Below, in pieces: positions 29,694 through 34,644 of a stretch of 34,644 nucleotides of DNA. How positions within the stretch are numbered: the stretch's first letter is position 1; each line of letters begins with the position of its first letter. Origin of the DNA: JAJPHF01 sp035293805 (GTDB lineage Bacteria > Chloroflexota > UBA6077 > JAJPHF01); assembly GCA_035293805.1 (NCBI GenBank), contig DATGMD010000030.1, forward strand, positions 1-34,644, written 5' to 3'. Below the pieces are notes generated by a model. That model ran no database searches and was not told where the DNA came from. It saw only the letters and a list, made by a program, of their open reading frames with translations. Made by a program: the position numbers and the translations under genes.

Positions 29694-31925
29694 CTACGGC
29701 GCGCTCAGGGCCAGGTGCATGCTCTGCACGTCGCCGGCGATGCGGTCCAGCTCGACTCCGAGCCGCGTGAAGTCGCGCACCGCCTCGCGCGTTGGGGTAC
29801 CGCCCGGCTCATGGGCGATCTCCGCCGTGCGCGCGGCTTCCAGCGCCCGCACGCGGGCGTGAATCGGCTGGAGGCTGGCGGCGAGCGCGGCGGCCGGCGC
29901 GGGCGTGCGGCGCTGCTCGACCGCCTCGGCTAGCTCGCGCAGCGTGGCGGCCGCGGCTTGCGCGAATGTGTCCAGTCCCGGCAGCAGGTGGCGCCCGCTG
30001 TACTGCGGCAGGTGCGCCTCGAGCGCCGCCACGGCCTCGTACAGCTCCTGGTTGTAGGTCACTAGCCCGTGCAGCCGCTCGACGGCATCGCCCGCGGCCA
30101 GCTCGGTGAGCAGCGCCTGGAACGACGCCTGAGCGTTGGCGTTGGCGACCTCGGCGCGGCGCCGCGCGCCGGGGACGGCGGACGCGCGAGCGCCGTCCAG
30201 GTAGGCGCCGATGAGCGCCACGAAGTAGTCGGCGTTCGCCCGCAGCGCCGCGGCGAGCTGGGCCGGCAGGCGCTCGCGCTCCCAGCGGGGCCACAGCAGA
30301 TAGGTGGCGAGCAGCGCCAGCGCCGCGCCGACGCAGGTGTTCAAGATGCGCACGCCGGCGAAGCTGAGGTCGCCTGGATGGCCGAGGTCCACGAGGAAGA
30401 TGACGAGCGGCGTCAGCAGCGTGACGAACAGCACGTAGTGCGCGGGCTTGACCGCGAAGCAGAGGACGGTCAGCCCGACGATCAGCGCCTCCAGCACCGG
30501 AAACGACGGGACGGCGGCGATCAGCAGCGCCGCGACGCTGGCGCCGACCACCGTCGCGATCACCCGCTGGACAACGCGCTGGGTGGTGATGCCGACGTTG
30601 GGCTTGAGCAGCGCCACGATGGCGACGGTGACCCAGTAGCCGCGCGGCAGCCCGGCCAGCGTGTAGAAGAGGACGCCCGCGGCCGCGGCGATGCCCAGGC
30701 GGAGCGCATGGCGAAAGGTGATCGACTCGAAGCTCAACTGGTCCCGCAGCGTGGCGAGCGCCCGCCGCAGGTCCGCCGCGCGCTCGCGCCACCGCGGTGG
30801 CTGCCAGGCCGGCCCGGGCGCGCCCCGCAGCGCGCGGGCCTGCTCGGCGGCGGCCCGAACTTGCCGGCCGACCGCCTCCACCGCGCCGATCGCGTCGCTC
30901 ACGAGCGCCGCCGCGTGGTAGTCGGTCGCGTGATGGGTGAGCGCACGCCGCAGGTCTGCCCGCCGCGCGGCAAGCGCGCCGACCGCGCGCTCCGCCTCCG
31001 TTACGTCGACCGGCCCGCCGCCCCGCTCGACCGCGGCCGCGAGCGCCTGGAGCGCCCGCGCCTGCGCGCCCGTTGCGGTGGCCAGCTCGCTACGGACCGA
31101 GCGCAGCGCCGACGTGCGCGCGGCGCGGCGGAGCGCGCGGTCGAGCGCCAGGGCGGCGACGAGGGCGCGCTCGCCCTCCTGCACCAGCAGCAGCAGGCGC
31201 GTATCCATCGTGCTCGGGCCGCGGCTCCCGGCGCGCACCGTGCCCAGCGCCTGCCGGGCCGCGTCGAGCGCCTGGCGGGCCGCTTCGCGCCGCGCGGCCG
31301 TGTCGGGGCTGGCCGACGATGCGGGCTCGGTGTCGCGCGCCCCCTGCCCGCTCGCGGCCAGGACGCCGGCGACGGCCCGGTAGGCGCCGGCGATGCTCCG
31401 CGCGATGGGACGGTAGGGATGGACCGGCCAGAGGACGAGCGAGTAGAGCATGACGAACGCGCCGCCGCCCAGCAGGCCGAGCGCGAGCTGGGTCGGGGCG
31501 ATCTGCTGGGCGCCGAGCCCCAGCGCGAGCACGAAGGCGACGTTCACGATCAGGCTGACGATGGTCGCGGTGTTGCCGTAGACCGTCGCCAGGCCGCAGG
31601 CGAACGACCAGAGGAACGTCAGCGGCACGGCCAGCCAGGGCAGCCCGCCCGCCCAACCGCCGACGAGCAGCGCCAGCGTGCCGCCGAGGACGGTGGCGCC
31701 CATCGCGGCCGCGCGCGTGCGGTACGGCCCGCCCACGTCGGCCTGGACGGTGAGCAGGCCGCCGAGCGCGAACAGCATGCCCAGCGAGACGTTGCCGGCT
31801 AGCTCGCCGAGGACGAGCGGCACGAACACCGCCACCGCCGCGCGCACGCCGAGCGCCGGCGCCAGCTTGTCGCGCTCGACGCCCAGCCGGTGGAGTGCGC
31901 GCGGGAGCGCCGTCGCGATCGCCAT
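29694..31925 (-). CDS. FUSC-family aromatic-acid-exporter-like membrane protein
   Basis: A 743-aa inner-membrane protein with the FUSC layout: an N-terminal block of about six helices (LGVRAAVAVFVPLVLGELAG onward, to about residue 170), a long helical soluble region (about 190-370), a second six-helix block (RHALRLGIAAAAGVLFYTLAGLPRGYWVTVAIVALLKPNVG onward) and a C-terminal helical domain. The LPRGYWVTVAIVALLKPNVG stretch corresponds to the conserved membrane motif of YccS and AaeB-type proteins. It likely exports aromatic or other carboxylic acids. ATG 31925 is used; a second ATG at 31961 would add 12 residues. It lies 91 nt after dienelactone hydrolase on the same strand, so co-transcription with UbiD and DLH is plausible. 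Confidence 0.85.
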   Translation of the reverse strand: MAIATALPRALHRLGVERDKLAPALGVRAAVAVFVPLVLGELAGNVSLGMLFALGGLLTVQADVGGPYRTRAAAMGATVLGGTLALLVGGWAGGLPWLAVPLTFLWSFACGLATVYGNTATIVSLIVNVAFVLALGLGAQQIAPTQLALGLLGGGAFVMLYSLVLWPVHPYRPIARSIAGAYRAVAGVLAASGQGARDTEPASSASPDTAARREAARQALDAARQALGTVRAGSRGPSTMDTRLLLLVQEGERALVAALALDRALRRAARTSALRSVRSELATATGAQARALQALAAAVERGGGPVDVTEAERAVGALAARRADLRRALTHHATDYHAAALVSDAIGAVEAVGRQVRAAAEQARALRGAPGPAWQPPRWRERAADLRRALATLRDQLSFESITFRHALRLGIAAAAGVLFYTLAGLPRGYWVTVAIVALLKPNVGITTQRVVQRVIATVVGASVAALLIAAVPSFPVLEALIVGLTVLCFAVKPAHYVLFVTLLTPLVIFLVDLGHPGDLSFAGVRILNTCVGAALALLATYLLWPRWERERLPAQLAAALRANADYFVALIGAYLDGARASAVPGARRRAEVANANAQASFQALLTELAAGDAVERLHGLVTYNQELYEAVAALEAHLPQYSGRHLLPGLDTFAQAAAATLRELAEAVEQRRTPAPAAALAASLQPIHARVRALEAARTAEIAHEPGGTPTREAVRDFTRLGVELDRIAGDVQSMHLALSAP

Positions 31926-32016
31926 CCGCCAGCCCCCAGCCCCGCTCGCCGCCCCGACCATCCGGCGGGGCGCTCGCTGGCTCGCAAGTCGAGTACCAGG
32001 GCGCACGCGCCGGGCG

Positions 32017-32808
32017 CTAGCCGGGCATGGCGCGCAGGCGCGTGAGGTGAGTGCGGTAGAAGGCGAGCGTGCGCGCCCAGGCGTCGGTCGCGGCGGCGTA
32101 GGCCTCGTGCGCGGGATCGAAGCGCGACGCGGACATGAAGCCGTGGCCGACGCCGGGGTAGATGACCTGCTCGTAGGGCACGCCGCGTGCTCGCACCGCG
32201 GCCGCGAAGCGCTCGACGTTGGCCAGGCCCACAAGCGCGTCCTGGTCGCCCCAGAGGCCGAGGATCGGCCCGCGCAGGCGATCGACGAGCGTGATCGGCT
32301 CGGGCGCCGCTTGGCCCGGCGTGTGGTCGCCCATCACGGGGAAGCCGTAGTAGCAGACGGTCGCCAGGTCGCCCCGCTCGGCCGCGAGATCGAGCACGAG
32401 CGTGCCGCCCAGGCAGAAGCCCATCGTGCCCAGGCGCACGCCGGCGGGGCTGACGGTGTCGGCCAGCCAGTCGAGCGCCGCCTGCAGGTCCAGGAGCGTC
32501 TGCGTCTCGTCCAGGCCGCGGTAGCGGGCGAAGGCGGCCTCGCGCGTCGGCTCGGGCAGGCCGCCCAGCCGGCAGAAGCAGTCGGGCAGGAGCGCGTTGA
32601 AGCCCGCCGCCGCCAGGCGCGCGGCCAGGTCCTCGTAGAATGGCGTGCGCCCGAAGATGTCGTGGACGAGCAGCACGGCCGGGGCGTCCTCGGCCGCCGC
32701 GCGCGTCAGCAGCGCCGGCAGCACGTCGCCGCCCGGCAGCGGCACGCGCACCTCCTCGCGCGCTACCTGCGGCGTGACCTGACCGGCGGGCACTTCCGAG
32801 TGACACAT
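32017..32808 (-). CDS. Dienelactone hydrolase family protein
   Basis: A 263-aa alpha/beta hydrolase of the dienelactone hydrolase type. These open lactone rings in the modified ortho-cleavage of aromatic compounds. The catalytic triad is visible: Cys in GFCLGG (near residue 150), Asp in LWGDQDALV (near 200) and His in YPGVGHGFM (near 232). The N-terminal strand VLLVHDIFGRTPFYEDLAARLAAAGF carries the conserved oxyanion-side region. ATG 32808 follows AAAGGAGG ten bases upstream. It sits between the UbiD-type decarboxylase (84 nt upstream) and the FUSC exporter (91 nt downstream), all on the minus strand, which suggests a module for aromatic acids. Confidence 0.92.
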   Translation of the reverse strand: MCHSEVPAGQVTPQVAREEVRVPLPGGDVLPALLTRAAAEDAPAVLLVHDIFGRTPFYEDLAARLAAAGFNALLPDCFCRLGGLPEPTREAAFARYRGLDETQTLLDLQAALDWLADTVSPAGVRLGTMGFCLGGTLVLDLAAERGDLATVCYYGFPVMGDHTPGQAAPEPITLVDRLRGPILGLWGDQDALVGLANVERFAAAVRARGVPYEQVIYPGVGHGFMSASRFDPAHEAYAAATDAWARTLAFYRTHLTRLRAMPG

Positions 32809-32892
32809 AAGCCCACGCCTCCTTTGTAGTCCTTCCCCGCTCCGCGGGGCGACGGCCGCGCGCCCGGGCGCCGCGGCAAGCGCCGCCGCTAG

Positions 32893-34362
32893 TCAGTCCA
32901 GCCCGTAGTCCGCCCAGCGCGCGTCCACCGCCGCCAGATGTGCCGCCGAGGCGCCGGAGCGCGGCGGGTACGCGTGCTTGCGCGTCGCGTCGATGCCGAG
33001 CTTCGACGACAGGCCGGGCACCCCGCGCGACGGCGGCGCGCTCTGCTGCGACGGATCCAGCGGCACGGCCGCCGTGCCGGTGAGCACGTAGGTGTCGCGC
33101 TCGGGCTGGATGGTCCAGCTCAGCGTCCAGAGCAGCGCGAACTCGCTGCGGATGTCCACATCGTCGTCCACGACGATGGTGATCTTGCCGAGCGACGGGT
33201 CGGCCGCCCAGGCAGCCCACATCACCTGCTGCGGCTGCGCGGCGGCCTGCTTGCGGATGGCGATGGCCAGGATGGCCGCCGCGCCGCCCGCGTGCAGCAG
33301 GTGGACGGCGGTGACGGGCAGCCCCAGGTCGCCGGCCAGCTTCTTCAGCAGCGCGCCCTCGCGGCCCGTGCCGCGAATCACGCTCGACTCGCTGGGCGGC
33401 ATCTGGCTGAAGAAGGCGTGGAAAATAGGATCGCGGCGGTGGGTGATTGCCGTCACGCGCGCCACGTGCGCCTCGCGGCCGGCGTCGACGTAGCCGGTGT
33501 AGTCGCCGAACGGCCCCTCGGCCTCGCGCACGCCCGGCAGCAGCTCCGCCTCGATCACGATCTCTGCGGCCGCCGGCACCAGCAGGTCGTTCGTGCGGCA
33601 GCGCACGAGCGGGACCGGTTCGCCGCGAATCGCGCCCGCCACGGCGATCTCGTCCACGCCGCGCGGCAGCGGCGATACGGAGGCCAGCGCCACGGGAGGG
33701 TCCGGCCCGAGGACGATGGCGCAGGGGGTCGGCTCGTCGCGCGCCTCGTACCGCGCCATGTGCGGCCACAGGCCGCGCGAGGGGAAGCCCATCAGCAGGC
33801 CCAGCCGATCAGCGCCCTTGATCTGGCAGCGGTAGGTGCCCACGTTCCGCTCGCCCGTCGCGGGATCGACCGATAGGACACACGGCGCGGTCAGGAACGG
33901 CCCCGGGTCGGCGTCCGGCGTCCAGACGCCCGCCGGCAGGCGGCGCAGGTCGATCGCCGTGCCGGTCAGCACGACCTCCTGGCACGGCCCACCGGCCACC
34001 TCGACGGGCGGGAGCGGCGCCGCCTGGGCGCGGCCCCACTTCGCCGCGATGTCGTCGACCGTCGTCTCCATCGCGAGCGCGTAGATGGCGCGCGAGCCGC
34101 CGAGCACTCCCACCGCCACCGGCATGCTCGCGCCCGTAACCTGCTCGAAGAGCAGTGCCGGCCGCGTGGCATCCGGGTAGCGCTCGAAGACGCGCCGCAC
34201 CACCGCGGCGATCTCCCAGGCCGGATCGACCGGGGCGGCGACCCGGCGCAGCTTGCCGTGCGCTTCGAGCGTCGCCAGATAGTGGCGGAAGTCGTGGTAG
34301 GCCAACGAGCCTTCGCCCTCACTCGCGTTCTCTGGCGCGATTCTACGGGCGCGCGAGGTCAT
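32893..34362 (-). CDS. UbiD family (de)carboxylase
   Basis: Up to 489 residues from ATG 34362. UbiD enzymes use prenylated FMN to add or remove CO2 on aromatic or unsaturated acids. Signature blocks are FRHYLATLEAHGKLRRV at the domain start, RNVGTYRCQIKGADRLGLLM (the catalytic Arg region), and EAEGPFGDYTGYVD, with the catalytic Glu residues. LTAPCVLSVDPATGERNVG precedes the first. The domain normally begins close to a Met-x-Tyr-x-DFR motif, so TTG 34305, preceded by GAAGG, may be the real start; ATG 34362 gives 19 extra residues. No UbiX prenyltransferase is in the window. Downstream are DLH and FUSC. Confidence 0.92.
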   Translation of the reverse strand: MTSRARRIAPENASEGEGSLAYHDFRHYLATLEAHGKLRRVAAPVDPAWEIAAVVRRVFERYPDATRPALLFEQVTGASMPVAVGVLGGSRAIYALAMETTVDDIAAKWGRAQAAPLPPVEVAGGPCQEVVLTGTAIDLRRLPAGVWTPDADPGPFLTAPCVLSVDPATGERNVGTYRCQIKGADRLGLLMGFPSRGLWPHMARYEARDEPTPCAIVLGPDPPVALASVSPLPRGVDEIAVAGAIRGEPVPLVRCRTNDLLVPAAAEIVIEAELLPGVREAEGPFGDYTGYVDAGREAHVARVTAITHRRDPIFHAFFSQMPPSESSVIRGTGREGALLKKLAGDLGLPVTAVHLLHAGGAAAILAIAIRKQAAAQPQQVMWAAWAADPSLGKITIVVDDDVDIRSEFALLWTLSWTIQPERDTYVLTGTAAVPLDPSQQSAPPSRGVPGLSSKLGIDATRKHAYPPRSGASAAHLAAVDARWADYGLD

Positions 34363-34436
34363 GGGCAAGACGAGCGCAGCAGCGGCGCATGGCATAATCT
34401 GCCGCGCGTCATTCTCGGCAAGAGGATCGAGCAAGC

Positions 34437-34560
34437 ATGGCTGACGGCCAAGTGCCCCCTGAGCTGGAAGCGCTGCTCCGGGAGACCTATGCCGCCTTCA
34501 ACGCTAGGGCTATTCACTGCTCTAACGAGCGAGTGAGCAGCGGCAAGCCGCCATCGACTT
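34437..34560 (+). pseudogene. SnoaL/NTF2-like gene fragment cut by an insertion sequence
   Basis: ATG 34437 begins a short frame, MADGQVPPELEALLRETYAAFNAR, which reads as the first helix of a SnoaL-like (NTF2-fold) protein. The expected continuation after FNAR is missing; from about 34505 the frame runs into the end of an insertion sequence and stops at 34560. Ribosome site AGAGGA lies around 34421. Divergent from UbiD. The family call rests on about 24 residues, so it is tentative. Confidence 0.5.
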
Positions 34561-34644
34561 GAGCGGCCAGCCAGCGGCGCGCGTCGGGCAGGAACACGAA
34601 GCCGCGCCGACGTAGCACGTTGAGCGCAGTGTTGCGGAGGGTGG
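34505..34644 (-). mobile_element. Insertion sequence, right part outside window
   Basis: The likely element terminus is TAGGGCTATTCACTGC at 34505-34520, directly where the SnoaL-like frame is broken and next to the transposase stop. The other end and any target duplication lie beyond the window. Confidence 0.5.
34514..34644 (-). CDS. Transposase C-terminus (partial, ISAs1-like)
   Basis: Minus-strand frame open from the right edge to TGA at 34514-34516. The 43 visible residues start TLRNTALNVLRRRGF and end LLTRSLEQ. The TLRN-x-AL-x-LLR-type segment is typical of the C-terminal end of ISAs1 and related DDE transposases. The stop lies inside the presumed terminal repeat, as is common for such elements. 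The family assignment is tentative because only the tail is present. Confidence 0.45.
   Translation of the reverse strand, partial: TLRNTALNVLRRRGFVFLPDARRWLAAQVDGGLPLLTRSLEQ

Noticed and set aside
1..34644. CRISPR arrays
   Set aside because: No regularly spaced direct repeats with unique spacers; the only tandem repeat is the coding 48-bp pair.

Overview
This is a GC-rich bacterial window with many GTG and TTG starts. I read it as chromosomal DNA of a Chloroflexota member, possibly Thermomicrobia-like. The clues are a DUF5679 zinc-ribbon cassette, RicT-like next to holB, a DUF5808 membrane protein, and a UbiD / dienelactone hydrolase / FUSC cluster. This taxonomic call is inference; there is no rRNA or tRNA gene in the window.

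Layout. 1-5.9 kb: the 3' part of 6-phosphogluconate dehydrogenase, a 260-nt spacer with two long RNA-type stems, a VOC protein, a spacer with a LexA-type dyad, a flippase-like membrane protein, and a membrane-anchored Gly/Ser/Thr-rich protein. The holB, RicT-like and amidase genes follow in one tight run to 6.6 kb. 6.6-10.1 kb: a 470-nt gap, a 49-codon gene not reported as an ORF, a perfect 22-bp hairpin, a GRDP-like protein, a flavin monooxygenase and an orphan DUF433 antitoxin-like gene. 10.1-17.5 kb: an orphan molybdopterin hydroxylase large subunit, a cupin, a Phd/PIN toxin-antitoxin module with a clear promoter, a five-helix membrane protein, a secreted 5'-nucleotidase and a VC0807-like membrane protein. 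17.5-22.5 kb: a DUF4132 protein behind a 131-aa protein whose promoter contains a LexA-type box, then an MTA/SAH-deaminase-like amidohydrolase. 22.6-27.1 kb: a second VOC protein, a DUF5808 protein, an overlapping SDR-MmgE/PrpD pair and a solitary NMT1-type lipoprotein. 27.1-29.6 kb: the DUF5679 cassette with consensus promoter and terminator, a CADD-like diiron oxidase, a truncated methyltransferase, a double-zinc-knuckle protein and a Crp/Fnr regulator. 29.7-34.6 kb: a minus-strand run (UbiD decarboxylase, dienelactone hydrolase, FUSC exporter) that looks like aromatic-acid handling, then a truncated SnoaL-like gene cut by an insertion sequence that runs off the right edge.

The best candidates for undescribed biology are: (1) the DUF4132 plus 131-aa pair under an apparent DNA-damage operator; (2) the 49-aa peptide gene with its 22-bp hairpin beside the GRDP-like protein and flavin monooxygenase; (3) the diiron oxidase with all six metal ligands but no partner genes; and (4) the SDR that has lost three of four catalytic residues while still translationally coupled to MmgE/PrpD. 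Functions beyond family level are inference.
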